Source of the DNA: Hansschlegelia beijingensis
GTDB lineage: Bacteria; Pseudomonadota; Alphaproteobacteria; Rhizobiales; Methylopilaceae
Direction of reading: 5' to 3'
Assembly (NCBI RefSeq): GCF_014196425.1
Contig: NZ_JACIDR010000002.1
Coordinates: 1 to 64,000 of the forward strand
Length of the DNA stretch: 64,000 bases
The position numbers and the translations under genes are program-made. Below are positions 1 through 8,446 of this stretch, in pieces. Positions within the stretch are counted from its first letter, which is position 1. Every line of letters starts with the position of its first letter. The notes under the pieces are model-generated. The model made no database searches. It was not told the DNA's origin and saw nothing but the letters and a program-made list of their open reading frames with translations.

Positions 1-2
1 AC

Positions 3-248
3 CGCCAATACACCGACGCGCTGCCGTTCCACGGCGAGCTGTCGGTCCCGGTCATGACCGCCTTCCCCGAAAAGGGGCTCTACGACCTCGAGGTCCGGAT
101 CGGGGCCGCGCGCTCCAGCATCCGCCCCTACAACCGATACTACTTCCAGAAGCCGGCGGTCCTGATGACGGAAGGCGATCTCGGAAGCCATGTGATCCGT
201 CACTTCGCCGACCCCGCCACCGGCGACATCAGGCTGTGGCTGGAATGA
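3..248 (+). CDS. C-terminal fragment of an unidentified protein (5' end outside the window)
   Basis: An open frame runs in from the left edge and ends at a TGA at 246-248, giving about 81 C-terminal residues. The fragment looks coding: it has balanced composition and aromatic-rich stretches such as RPYNRYYFQKP and an end of DIRLWLE. I do not recognise a family. It lies on the same strand as the LicD-methyltransferase gene 576 bp downstream, so it may belong to the same surface-polysaccharide region, but the gap argues against tight co-transcription. It could be the end of a glycan-modifying or carbohydrate-binding protein; this is inference from position only. Confidence 0.5.
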   Translation, partial: RQYTDALPFHGELSVPVMTAFPEKGLYDLEVRIGAARSSIRPYNRYYFQKPAVLMTEGDLGSHVIRHFADPATGDIRLWLE

Positions 249-824
249 CGGCTTGCGCGGCCGCTCGCCCGCACCTTCTCGATCAGGGACCAGGCGGCCC
301 CGGACACGGCCGATGAGGGGCTGTCGACCTCAATCTCCCGATCGCATAACGTGTTCCGTGAAGCCGCCGCGGGATCAGGAAACGACGATGGTCTCGGATG
401 ACTCCGGTCCTGCCCGGGACCTTCGGGGCATCTTGAAAAAGCCGAAACTGTCGGAGATCAACGCCGCGTGAAGGCCTTAATGGCGTTGCGCCCGGCGCCG
501 ATCGGCGGGAGGCGAGCCAAGCGATGGGATTGCTGCGCTTGACGACCCGCTTGATTACAAGGCCGACAATGGAGCGCGCTTCCGCGACGCGCGTTCGCCA
601 GAAGGCCCTTGGCTGCAAGCGCAGAGGGTCCACGCCAGTCGATCACAGGTCGGACGGCGCCGCTTGCGGCGGGCTCGGAGCGCTTGGCGGCCGGCCCCTG
701 GCTGGACGCCGCACGACCGCGCGGGATAGCTCGACGAGTCTGATGACCCCTCCCCTGGAATGCCCTGCGGTATGGCGGCTTGAGCGCAAATGCTCCGGCC
801 CCCGGCAGATAAAGAGGATTCTGC
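249..824. other. Non-coding gap, no recognisable gene
   Basis: This 576-bp gap separates the left-edge gene from the LicD-methyltransferase gene. Short frames exist on both strands, but none has a good ribosome site together with protein-like composition. The only clear signal is a purine-rich AAAGAGGA just before the ATG at 825, the likely ribosome site of the next gene. I see no tRNA, no insertion-sequence ends and no T-run hairpin terminator. Confidence 0.4.
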
Positions 825-2420
825 ATGTCTGGTAACAACAGCTCGTTGGTCACCGCCCAGCCGACGGGCCAGGTCGAATCGTTTACCCGGCGCTCCATTC
901 AGGGATGGATCGAGGCGGGCGACGCGGAATTCCGGCGGGTCGTCCTCAAGGTCAATGACAAGCCCGTGGCGGCGAGCGTCGCCAGCCGCGATGTCGATCG
1001 TGGGGGCTCCGGCACTGTTCGGCACTTCCGGTTCCCGACAAAGGACATCTGGAAGTTCCTCGACCGCGGCGACGTCCTCACCGTAGAGACGGACGGCGTG
1101 AGGCTGCCCATCGCAGGCGAGGGTGACAAATACCTCTGGCGCCGCGCCCGCACGGGCGACCAGTCGGCCGCCCAGCTCGCCGAGATGATCGACAAAGGCT
1201 ACATCTTCGACAAGCGCGGCAAGCTGCAGCTTTCCAAACGGAAGGACACGGACTGGCAGTCCAGGGTCGTGAGCCTCTACCGCCAGCTGAACGAGATATT
1301 CCGTTCGGAGTGGGGCTATACGTTGTTTCCGTCTTACGGAAGCATGCTGGGCGCCGTGCGCGAGCAGGGCTTCATCGGCCATGACGATGACTTCGATTGC
1401 GGATACATATCCGAGAAGAGCGATCCGGAAGACGTACGCCAGGAGCTCATCGGCATCGCCCGCCGACTGGTGGACGCAGGGTTCAACATCACGCTGAGGC
1501 GCACCTGCATTCACGTGCGCAGGAGAGGCGAGAAACTCAGGATCGATATCTTCCATTTCTATTTCGGCGAGACGGGAGAGCTGCAGTTCCCCTTCGGCTA
1601 CGCCGGCGAGCCGCCTTACATGAAGGAAGATTTCACCGGCTGGTCCGAAGCATCCCTCGCCGGGCACCGGGTGTTCGTGCCGGCAAATCCCGACAAGTTG
1701 CTGGCCCACACCTATGGCCCGAACTGGCGGACGCCGGATCCCGGATTTTCCTGGCCGAAGGACCGCAAGGGCGCGGCCAAGGAAGCCAATTTCTCCGAGC
1801 TCGAACGCAGCGATCTGTTCTGGTATAACCACTACGCGGCCGCTCCGCTCGCCGAGCCGAGCCAGCTTGCCCAGCACCTCACAGCCAGCTCCACGAAGCG
1901 CCCGCAGATCGTCGACGTCGGATGCGGCGCCGGCGCGGATCTCGCATGGTACGCCGCGAACGGCGCGAAGCTGGTCGTCGGGTTCGACCGCTCTGCGGCT
2001 GCGGTGGACCTGGCGAACCAGCGGTTGCGCGAGGGGCAACCGGTCAAGGCCGTCCAGGCGGACGCCACGGCGGCCGGCGGGATTCAGGACCTCGTGTCTC
2101 GGGAGCAGTTCGGGCCCGAAGAGAAGCTTTTCGTCTCCCGGCTCCTGCTCAACGCCGTTGAGGCGGCGGCTGGCGCGAAGATCCTTCGCGAGGTTCGGCG
2201 CGCCGCCCGCGCCGGCGACATTCTTGTCCTCGAGTACCTCTCCGACACGGCTCCGCAGCCGCCGAAAGCGCAGTGGCACCGCTTCCGTCAACTGATCAAC
2301 CGAACGGCGCTGGAGGACGATCTGAAATCGCTCGGATTCGAGATCGTCCCCGATGCTCTCCCCGAACCGGGAGAGCACATCCAGCGCACGGTCGCCCGGG
2401 CTTCGTCAGAGAAGATCTGA
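825..2420 (+). CDS. Bifunctional protein: LicD-family phosphotransferase fused to a class I SAM methyltransferase
   Basis: The protein has 531 residues in three parts. Residues 1-145 are of unknown fold. Residues about 150-300 form a LicD-like domain of the nucleotidyltransferase fold, with SYGSMLGAVRE followed by the metal-binding cluster HDDDFD at 186-191. Residues about 345-531 form a Rossmann methyltransferase with the SAM-binding motif VDVGCGAG at 363-370. LicD and fukutin-type enzymes transfer phosphocholine or polyol phosphate to glycans, so this protein probably attaches a phosphorylated group to a surface glycan and methylates it or a nearby position. The ATG at 825 follows AAAGAGGA. 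The 3' end overlaps the convergent LicD gene by 15 bp. The domain calls are firm; the substrate is unknown. Confidence 0.8.
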   Translation: MSGNNSSLVTAQPTGQVESFTRRSIQGWIEAGDAEFRRVVLKVNDKPVAASVASRDVDRGGSGTVRHFRFPTKDIWKFLDRGDVLTVETDGVRLPIAGEGDKYLWRRARTGDQSAAQLAEMIDKGYIFDKRGKLQLSKRKDTDWQSRVVSLYRQLNEIFRSEWGYTLFPSYGSMLGAVREQGFIGHDDDFDCGYISEKSDPEDVRQELIGIARRLVDAGFNITLRRTCIHVRRRGEKLRIDIFHFYFGETGELQFPFGYAGEPPYMKEDFTGWSEASLAGHRVFVPANPDKLLAHTYGPNWRTPDPGFSWPKDRKGAAKEANFSELERSDLFWYNHYAAAPLAEPSQLAQHLTASSTKRPQIVDVGCGAGADLAWYAANGAKLVVGFDRSAAAVDLANQRLREGQPVKAVQADATAAGGIQDLVSREQFGPEEKLFVSRLLLNAVEAAAGAKILREVRRAARAGDILVLEYLSDTAPQPPKAQWHRFRQLINRTALEDDLKSLGFEIVPDALPEPGEHIQRTVARASSEKI

Positions 2421-3704
2421 GACCGTCTCCCGATCCCATTTGTGGTGCCATCGGGGCTTGGGAACGCCCCATTCGGCGCCATAGATCTTCTCGAGGTAGA
2501 GGAACGGATTGCGCGGAATGGCGCACGGCACGCCGAACAGCGGCGCGTCGATCGGCGGGAAGATGTCGTCGCGCTTCAGCGTCGCGCGAGGACCGGGGAA
2601 CCAGGTAACCCGGTCCTCGTCCTCGTAAACGCCGACGAAGACATCGACCGCCTTGGAGCCACGGAGGGAGACATGTCGATGGCTGACATATCCTCCCTTC
2701 ACCGCATAGCCGCGCGCGCTCAGATGTTCCGTTACGATCTTGAGACCATCGGGAAACTTCGCCACGACGCTGCGGGGGAAGGCGATGATGATGTCGAGAT
2801 CATCGTCGTGCGGGATTAGATTACGGTCGCGCACGATCGAGAGCACGGAGCCGAAGCCGAGGCAGACGTCCGGCGTCACCGCCCGGAGGTCTTCCACGAG
2901 CTGGTTCGCTTCCTTGAGATACTCGATCTTCTCGGCGTCCGACCAGAAGCGGAACGACCGGGTGACGCCATGTGTCGTCCACTCGACCTCGCGGGAGAGC
3001 AGGATGCGGTCGTTCACGACCTTCCGCATGTCGGCCTTGTCCTGCCGCGACACTCCCGGCTCCGCGCGCAGGTTCTTCTTCATGCCGCGGAACTCGCCCG
3101 CCAGCGCCTCGAGGACGATCCGGTCGAAGGCTCCGATCGCCGGATGATCCTCCGGCGGGTATCCGGCGATCGAGCCGGTGAGGACGGCCTCGAACATCCG
3201 GCGGCGCGCCTGATGATCGTACACCTCCAGCCATTCCGACTCGGCGGTCTGGACCTTTATGCGAAGCGCCCACGCGCGAGACGCCCACTTCCCGCTGCGG
3301 TTGTTGACGATCAGCCGGCGGTAAGCGCCAGCGACCGGAAGCCGCGCCTCGGCCCAGGGGGCGCGATCCTTCTTGGTGTGAAACCCTACGCGGGCCCACT
3401 GCTTCTCGAAAAACAGGCGCGCATCCAGCGCCTTCTCGGAGCCCGGATAGACGCTGCTGGTGTGCAGTGCGGCATTGGAGAGATCGCTGATCTTGCCGTC
3501 GGCGTCCTCCAGGCTCATGGACCCGAGGTGGAGAGCGCCGGGCTCAGAAAGTTCGAACCGAACGCAGCTGATCGGCTGGTCTGGGAGCCTGACGCGCAGC
3601 GGCTCTTCGGTCGTGTCGGATTGGAAAAAGAGGTCCGGAAAAAAGTTCTTTCGCAGCCCCAGAATGGCCTCGGCGCGGGCTTCGAACACAGAAATATCTG
3701 GCAT
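2406..3704 (-). CDS. LicD-family protein with long N-terminal domain
   Basis: The protein has 432 residues. The C-terminal half carries a LicD-like domain: GFGSVLSIVRDRNLIPHDDD, with the aspartate cluster HDDDLD at 299-304. The first roughly 200 residues look beta-rich and have no family I recognise; they may bind glycan or acceptor. I chose the ATG at 3704 because GAGGCG lies 8 bases upstream; an in-frame TTG at 3707 is less likely. The gene is convergent with the LicD-methyltransferase gene and divergent from the GT4 gene. Presumed role: transfer of a phospho-substituent onto a surface polysaccharide in the cytoplasm. No signal peptide is visible. Confidence 0.75.
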   Translation of the reverse strand: MPDISVFEARAEAILGLRKNFFPDLFFQSDTTEEPLRVRLPDQPISCVRFELSEPGALHLGSMSLEDADGKISDLSNAALHTSSVYPGSEKALDARLFFEKQWARVGFHTKKDRAPWAEARLPVAGAYRRLIVNNRSGKWASRAWALRIKVQTAESEWLEVYDHQARRRMFEAVLTGSIAGYPPEDHPAIGAFDRIVLEALAGEFRGMKKNLRAEPGVSRQDKADMRKVVNDRILLSREVEWTTHGVTRSFRFWSDAEKIEYLKEANQLVEDLRAVTPDVCLGFGSVLSIVRDRNLIPHDDDLDIIIAFPRSVVAKFPDGLKIVTEHLSARGYAVKGGYVSHRHVSLRGSKAVDVFVGVYEDEDRVTWFPGPRATLKRDDIFPPIDAPLFGVPCAIPRNPFLYLEKIYGAEWGVPKPRWHHKWDRETVSDLL

Positions 3705-3733
3705 CAAGGCGCCTCATAACGATATAAAGGTGC

Positions 3734-3755
3734 GATGCTGGTCTCTTCCAGCATC
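3734..3755. promoter_or_regulatory. Inverted repeat in the licD/GT4 divergent region
   Basis: GATGCTGG and CCAGCATC form a perfect 8-bp inverted repeat around a 6-base loop, between the divergent starts of the LicD and glycosyltransferase genes. It could be an operator or a 5' leader hairpin of the plus-strand gene. The surrounding 3710-3990 stretch is more AT-rich than the window average, as expected for a promoter region. Confidence 0.35.
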
Positions 3756-3870
3756 TGATTACGAAACTGCCACTTTGGCGGCGCAAAAGCTAGTTTCGCA
3801 AGCGCGAAGTGGCAAGTACGCTCCACGTGGAAGTATGGGCATTGTTAGGAAGCGCAAAGGCGGCTGCTTC

Positions 3871-5541
3871 ATGATTCTCCTTGCTAATCGAAACATGCCG
3901 TCGGCCTCACGCGAAGATGCGACTCTTTTGAGCTGTACACTCGCGGACGAAACGATTCTATTGGAGATTCGCGCTCCACAACACACCTCAGGCGCCCCCA
4001 ATCTCGCCTTCTCATGGCGTCGAGGGCCCGAGCAGGAAATGCCCCGAAAGATCGAGGACATCGCCCCTGCGTCCTCGCCGTCGGCTGGCGTCTATGTCTA
4101 CCATGTTCCGGTCCGACCGGTCGGCTCGACCGTGAGAAAAGAGTGGCTCATAAGCTTCACCGCGAGCCTCACGCTGGTCTGGCCGGACCCGCAGAGCGAG
4201 AGCTCTTCGGGCGGGACCGACGAGCGCGCGGTTCCGGTGGTTTGCGAGCAGGGCGTCGCGCCGTTCCGGACGGACATCGGTCGCCGGACGATCATCTTCC
4301 ACCGGACGGCCGACGGCCACCTCGAGCTGCGCCTGGACCGCAGGACAGGATCCCTCAAGGCCGCACCCAACGGCAAGCGGATCATGATGTTCGTGACCGA
4401 CATCCGCCGCGGGGGCGGGAAGACGAAGGCCGTGTTCCAGCTCGCGGAGGCGCTGGCGAGCGCCGGCAACGACGTGCGGGTCACCACGCTGTGGTTTCCG
4501 AACAAGCAGCCGAAATTCCGGTTTCCCGACAACATCGGATTCGACTTCATCGATGGATCCTACCGGCGGCTCCCAGCAGAGCGGAACGCGGGCGAGAGCG
4601 CCTTTCAGAGCGTAAACAAGCACATCAATAGATCTACCGACGATAAGCTTCGAGCCTATATGAAGGAAAACGAGCTCGATTTCATTTATGTGCCGAATTA
4701 CGATTCCGAAATTTATAAGGTGATCAAGGAAACCGCCGGTCCGAAGACCGTGCTGGTGATCGGCGATCACAATCCGCGCCGCCCGGAGATGGTCAAGAAG
4801 GGCGAGCCCAACGAGCACTTCGTATGGGCGCTGAACAACTTCGACGCGGCCCATACCGTGAATCCTCTGATCGGCGAGCTTCTGCAGCCCCTTACCGAGC
4901 GGCCGGTGTTCGCGATTCCGAATATGGCCGAGCTCGGCGAGTCGACGCGCCGGGGGAGCGAGTTCTTCGCCACCCGCAAGCTGATCTCGATCGGACGCCT
5001 GGTCGGCACGAAGCGGATGGGCCACGTGATCGACGCCTTCCGGTTGATCGCCGATCAGTTCCCCGAATGGACGCTCGACATTTTCGGCGAGGGCGACAGG
5101 CGTCCGGAGCTGGAGGAGCAGATCGAGAAGCTGGAGATCGGCGACCGCGTGACGCTGCGCGGCTTCGATCGGGCGGTCACGTCAGTCTTGGCCGAAGGAG
5201 CCGTCTTCGTCACGGGAAGCGCCGCAGAGGCTCACCCCCTCGTGCTTATCGAAGCGATGGTCGCCGGCTGCCCCGTCGTCAGCTACGACAAGCAGTATGG
5301 CGCCAAGTATATGATCAAGAATAACAAGACCGGCTTCCTCGCTCGCGACAACAAGCGGGACGACCTCGCCGCCGCGATGGCCAAGGTCATGACCATGATC
5401 GAGAACAAGGACGAGGCGATCCTCGAAGTGATCAAGGCGGCCGACGCTTCGGTCAGGAAGTTCGACCGCAAGCGGATATCTGCTCTGTGGGCGAACAAGG
5501 TGACGGAACTGTGCGAGGCTAAGGTCGGCCTTCCCAGCTAG
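3871..5541 (+). CDS. GT4-family glycosyltransferase with an extra N-terminal domain
   Basis: The protein has 556 residues if it starts at ATG 3871; an in-frame ATG at 3835 is also possible, and neither has a strong ribosome site. From about residue 168 the protein is a GT-B retaining glycosyltransferase: the N-lobe starts KRIMMFVTDIRRGGGKTKAV, and the C-lobe contains LISIGRLVGTKRM, LDIFGEGDRRPELE and the family E-x7-E motif in EAHPLVLIEAMVAGCPVVSY. The first 165 residues are an additional, probably beta-rich domain. The enzyme probably adds a sugar from a nucleotide-sugar donor during capsule or O-chain assembly, at the inner face of the membrane. AT content is raised around 4610-4740, which may reflect transfer. 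Confidence 0.8.
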   Translation: MILLANRNMPSASREDATLLSCTLADETILLEIRAPQHTSGAPNLAFSWRRGPEQEMPRKIEDIAPASSPSAGVYVYHVPVRPVGSTVRKEWLISFTASLTLVWPDPQSESSSGGTDERAVPVVCEQGVAPFRTDIGRRTIIFHRTADGHLELRLDRRTGSLKAAPNGKRIMMFVTDIRRGGGKTKAVFQLAEALASAGNDVRVTTLWFPNKQPKFRFPDNIGFDFIDGSYRRLPAERNAGESAFQSVNKHINRSTDDKLRAYMKENELDFIYVPNYDSEIYKVIKETAGPKTVLVIGDHNPRRPEMVKKGEPNEHFVWALNNFDAAHTVNPLIGELLQPLTERPVFAIPNMAELGESTRRGSEFFATRKLISIGRLVGTKRMGHVIDAFRLIADQFPEWTLDIFGEGDRRPELEEQIEKLEIGDRVTLRGFDRAVTSVLAEGAVFVTGSAAEAHPLVLIEAMVAGCPVVSYDKQYGAKYMIKNNKTGFLARDNKRDDLAAAMAKVMTMIENKDEAILEVIKAADASVRKFDRKRISALWANKVTELCEAKVGLPS

Positions 5542-5895
5542 TCTGTCTCGGCGAGCGTCGGGCGCAATCGCCGCGCCTGCGGCCGATGCCCCTTCCTCGC
5601 CCGCCCTACGTCACGCGACGCTGAACCATCCGAGAGCGCGCCCGGGTCTTATTCCCGGAGGCGCCGTGGCGCCGGGTCTAACGGCCCGCTCCTCGGCTGG
5701 TCGATCCGGCTCATCGGCGCGCGAAGCCGGCGGTTGCTTGTCTCCAGGTGGGGCTGCTGGACGGGCCATACCCGTTCAGCAGCTAACCGACCGGCCGGAT
5801 ACGCCGCGGCTATCCCTCAGTCGGCTCCCTCGAGCCGTGACCGCCCGAGCCACGTCGCCGGCCCAAACCGCGCCGAGAATCTGCGGCGCGCGCTC
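5542..5895. other. Non-coding gap with a strong hairpin
   Basis: This 354-bp gap lies between the convergent GT4 and PLD-type genes and has no credible coding frame. The main feature is a 13-bp stem with one G/T position (5753-5765 with 5771-5783, loop CCATA). It has no T-run on either side, so it is at best a weak terminator; it might also be a remnant of a mobile-element end, but no partner end was found. Confidence 0.4.
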
Positions 5896-6495
5896 TCATT
5901 CCGTGTCGTCGTCTTCCTCGGCGTCGTTCTTTCCGCTCGCCCCGGCGCTCATATTGGCCGGGCGCGACGCCGCCGCCCGGCGCTCCCAGTTCTTTGTGAA
6001 GCTGGCGACGACCTCGGGCGAAGAGGTTATCCTGATCATGTTCTCAGCGTTCTTGTTCTGCGCCGCTGAGGTGAAATTGTAGCTCCCGGTGAAAACCTCG
6101 CTCTGATCTATGATCATGATCTTGTTGTGCTGGGTCTTCACGGTCGCGTCGATGAGGACCGGGATGCCGTGCTCCAGGAAGTAGGCCAGGCTCTTGCTCC
6201 GGCGCTTCTCGGAGCCGATCGACATGATCATCCGCACGTCGACGCCGCGCGCCTTCGCTCGCGCGAGCCCACGCATCAGCTTTCTGTTCGTGAAGAACAT
6301 CGCCTGAACGAGAATCTCTCGCTTGGCGCCGTCGATCGCCGAGCCGAGCATGTCGTCGCATCGATCGCCCGGGGTGAAGCACGCGTTCACCCTGGCGTTA
6401 TCAACGTCCATGCGCGCGGCAGGCTGCTCGCTCGCTGCCTGAGACGCCGGCAGGCCGAGGCCGAGGACTAGCGCCAGCAGAAGTGTCTTTCTCAT
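5896..6495 (-). CDS. Secreted phospholipase D-like / Nuc-type nuclease
   Basis: The protein has 199 residues. The ATG at 6495 is preceded by GGGAGG 5 bases upstream and opens a clear signal peptide (MRKTLLLALVLGLGLPASQA, cleaved near residue 20), so the protein is probably periplasmic or secreted. The C-terminal half has one HKD motif, HNKIMIIDQSEVFTGSYNFT (H-x-K-x4-D then G-S-x-N). Single-HKD proteins of this length form dimers and include the Nuc endonuclease, which cleaves DNA through a phosphohistidine intermediate. The real substrate could be nucleic acid or phospholipid. The gene stands alone, flanked by gaps on both sides. Confidence 0.8.
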   Translation of the reverse strand: MRKTLLLALVLGLGLPASQAASEQPAARMDVDNARVNACFTPGDRCDDMLGSAIDGAKREILVQAMFFTNRKLMRGLARAKARGVDVRMIMSIGSEKRRSKSLAYFLEHGIPVLIDATVKTQHNKIMIIDQSEVFTGSYNFTSAAQNKNAENMIRITSSPEVVASFTKNWERRAAASRPANMSAGASGKNDAEEDDDTE

Positions 6496-6868
6496 CGATC
6501 CTCCCGGGTTACGCCGGGATGAACCGGTCGCTATCCGATGTCGCCACACAAATGCGCCATGACGATGGTGCTGGTCGCGGCGTTCACCGAACGCGGCAGG
6601 CCGCCATGCCTCTCTCGCGTCATATGAGGAGGCCAACACCTTGGCGATGAGGTTGCCGGCGCGCATCCGGCCGCTGGCCTCGGGCGATCCAGTCCCCGGC
6701 CATCCGTCGGAAACCGCGCGGCGGCGGCAGCGCCTCGAGCGTCAGCGAATCGTCGCCTATCGCGCGGTCATGGCTCACCCGCTAAAGTGCGGACGTCGCC
6801 CCTTGTTGAGCGATGATGGCCAAGCACGCACCAGCAGTGTGATCAGGGGCGTCCTGTAAGGTAATCGC
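6496..6868. other. Non-coding gap between divergent genes
   Basis: This 373-bp gap separates the secreted PLD-like gene from the ABC permease gene and must hold both promoters. A 72-codon plus-strand frame (6641-6859) was considered; it is arginine-rich, has no recognisable similarity and no convincing ribosome site. AAGGTAATCGC at 6858-6868 is the likely ribosome site of the permease. Confidence 0.35.
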
Positions 6869-7648
6869 ATGAGCATAGCATCTTCGGCGAGGCTCCAGGC
6901 ACGGATCATCTTCGCGCTCATGATGCAGCGGATCCGGACCCAGTATGCCGGCTCGAGGGCCGGCTACATCTGGGCGATCCTGGAGCCCATCATCTGGATC
7001 TTCATCCTGAAGTTCGCCATCCGAGGCAGGGACGACCACCAACCGCCGCTCGGAACCAGCTACGAGGTCTTTTTCGCCACCGGGGTCGTCATAGCGCGCG
7101 GATGGCGCACGACCGCCCAGGCTGTCGCCCGGGCCCTCAAAAAGAAAACCAAGACGTCGTTCGTGCACCGGATCGACGCGACATACGCTGCGTGGATCCT
7201 GAGCACGGCGACATCTGCTGTCGCGATGATCCTCATCCTTTTCATGTTGGGGCTGTTCGGCTTCGACGTAGCGCCTTACAGGCCGCTGATATGTATCGCC
7301 GCTTTTTTCACGGCGGCGCTGTTCTCCCTTTCCTTCGGGCTCGTCCTGGCGCTGCTGCTGACGGTGGCGCCCGGCATCTCCCATTTTCAGAACATCATCA
7401 TGTTGGTGATTTTCATCACGTCGGGCTTCTCCACCATCATCGACCGCGTCACGCCGCGACTGCGCGAGGTGCTTTTATGGAACCCGCTTGTCCATTGTAT
7501 TGAATGGTTCCGGGAAGGCTTCTACAGGGGATACGTCTGCGCCAACCTTGATCTGCCCTATCTCTTCACCGTGACCGTCATGTTCATGCTGCTCGGCCTG
7601 GCCGGAGAACGGGCCACGCGTCGCCACGCCGCCGGCCGCCGGCGTTGA
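6869..7648 (+). CDS. ABC-2 type permease of a polysaccharide exporter (Wzm/KpsM-like)
   Basis: The protein has 259 residues and about six hydrophobic segments in the ABC-2 permease pattern. The amphipathic N-terminus with QRIRTQYAGSRAGYIWAILEP is typical of KpsM/Wzm proteins, and the end has WNPLVHCIEWFREGFYRGY, also typical. Such permeases, together with an ATPase (KpsT/Wzt), export capsule, O-chain or teichoic-acid-like polymers across the inner membrane. No ATPase partner is visible within the window, so it must lie to the left or elsewhere. The ATG at 6869 has AAGG 8 bases upstream. Context suggests it exports the glycan built by the GT4 and LicD proteins; this is inference. Confidence 0.85.
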   Translation: MSIASSARLQARIIFALMMQRIRTQYAGSRAGYIWAILEPIIWIFILKFAIRGRDDHQPPLGTSYEVFFATGVVIARGWRTTAQAVARALKKKTKTSFVHRIDATYAAWILSTATSAVAMILILFMLGLFGFDVAPYRPLICIAAFFTAALFSLSFGLVLALLLTVAPGISHFQNIIMLVIFITSGFSTIIDRVTPRLREVLLWNPLVHCIEWFREGFYRGYVCANLDLPYLFTVTVMFMLLGLAGERATRRHAAGRRR

Positions 7649-7696
7649 GGACGTCAGGCCGGGGGCCGGAGGCGTCCCGGCCGAGCGCCATTCCTC

Positions 7697-8446
7697 TCAG
7701 GAGGTGGTCGAGGAGCCTCGAAGCCGCAGCTCGAGCTGATCCATCATGATATCCGCGAACCTCGAATTCGCGTGATGAGGGTCTTGAGGAGAGATCCCTT
7801 CGCGGAACTCCGGAAGGAGAAAGCCTTCGTCGTCCGTGCTCGCCGCAGGGTAATCGATCACTTCGACCCCGAGTCCGCGGAAGAATTCCCTGGCGCTCTC
7901 GACGAAACGACGATGGGCGGCGATCACCACCTCGGGCTTCGCCTTCGCCCTTCGGATGATCGAATGCCCCCTGTAGGGCGGCGGCGCCGAGAGCACGAAG
8001 ATCGGGGCGTCGCGGCTCCCCTCGCGGTCCCGCCAGGCATCGACGAGGGTTTCAACGAACCTCCGGGTGTGGCCGCCGCCCTTGAGGGCGACCGCATCCT
8101 GGACGGCGGCGCTGATCGGGATCGCGCCGTTCCCCGCGGCGAGCTCCGCCGGGGCGAAAGCCGTCCAGTCCCGGTGCCGGAAGTTCGGAGCGGAGTGAAA
8201 GCCCATGACAAGCGCCAGCGTCTCCCCCTCTCGAGGGAGGATGTCATCCCGCCCGGACGCCTGCGACCAGGCGCTCCTGTAGGGGTCAGCCGCGAAGCGG
8301 ACCTCCACCCCCTCGCGAACGAAGAAGGGGCGCTTGGTGCCGGATCCGCTCCCCAGCATTGTCGCAATCATGTTCGGGCGCGGCGACCGCTCCAGCGCAG
8401 TTCGGTAGGCTCGCGTATGCGAGTCACCTGCAATCAGCACCCTCAC
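7697..8446 (-). CDS. SGNH/GDSL-like hydrolase
   Basis: The protein has 249 residues. Its N-terminus has MRVLIAGDSHTRA, matching SGNH block I (G-D-S), and near the C-terminus DPHHANSRFADIM matches block V (D-x-x-H), giving the Ser and Asp/His of the esterase triad. There is no signal peptide. Its start overlaps the stop of the upstream GSCFA gene by 4 bases (ATGA), so the two are translationally coupled. SGNH enzymes often add or remove acyl groups on glycans, which fits a polysaccharide-decorating role. Substrate unknown. Confidence 0.7.
   Translation of the reverse strand: MRVLIAGDSHTRAYRTALERSPRPNMIATMLGSGSGTKRPFFVREGVEVRFAADPYRSAWSQASGRDDILPREGETLALVMGFHSAPNFRHRDWTAFAPAELAAGNGAIPISAAVQDAVALKGGGHTRRFVETLVDAWRDREGSRDAPIFVLSAPPPYRGHSIIRRAKAKPEVVIAAHRRFVESAREFFRGLGVEVIDYPAASTDDEGFLLPEFREGISPQDPHHANSRFADIMMDQLELRLRGSSTTS

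Noticed and set aside
555-2378. 607-codon open frame on the minus strand antisense to the LicD-methyltransferase gene
   Set aside because: It is the reverse of a gene with clear motifs; high GC keeps the antisense frame open. It has no family motifs and no ribosome site.
5753-5783. 13-bp hairpin in the 5542-5895 gap considered as an insertion-sequence end
   Set aside because: No partner end, target duplication or transposase fragment was found, so it is listed only as a hairpin.
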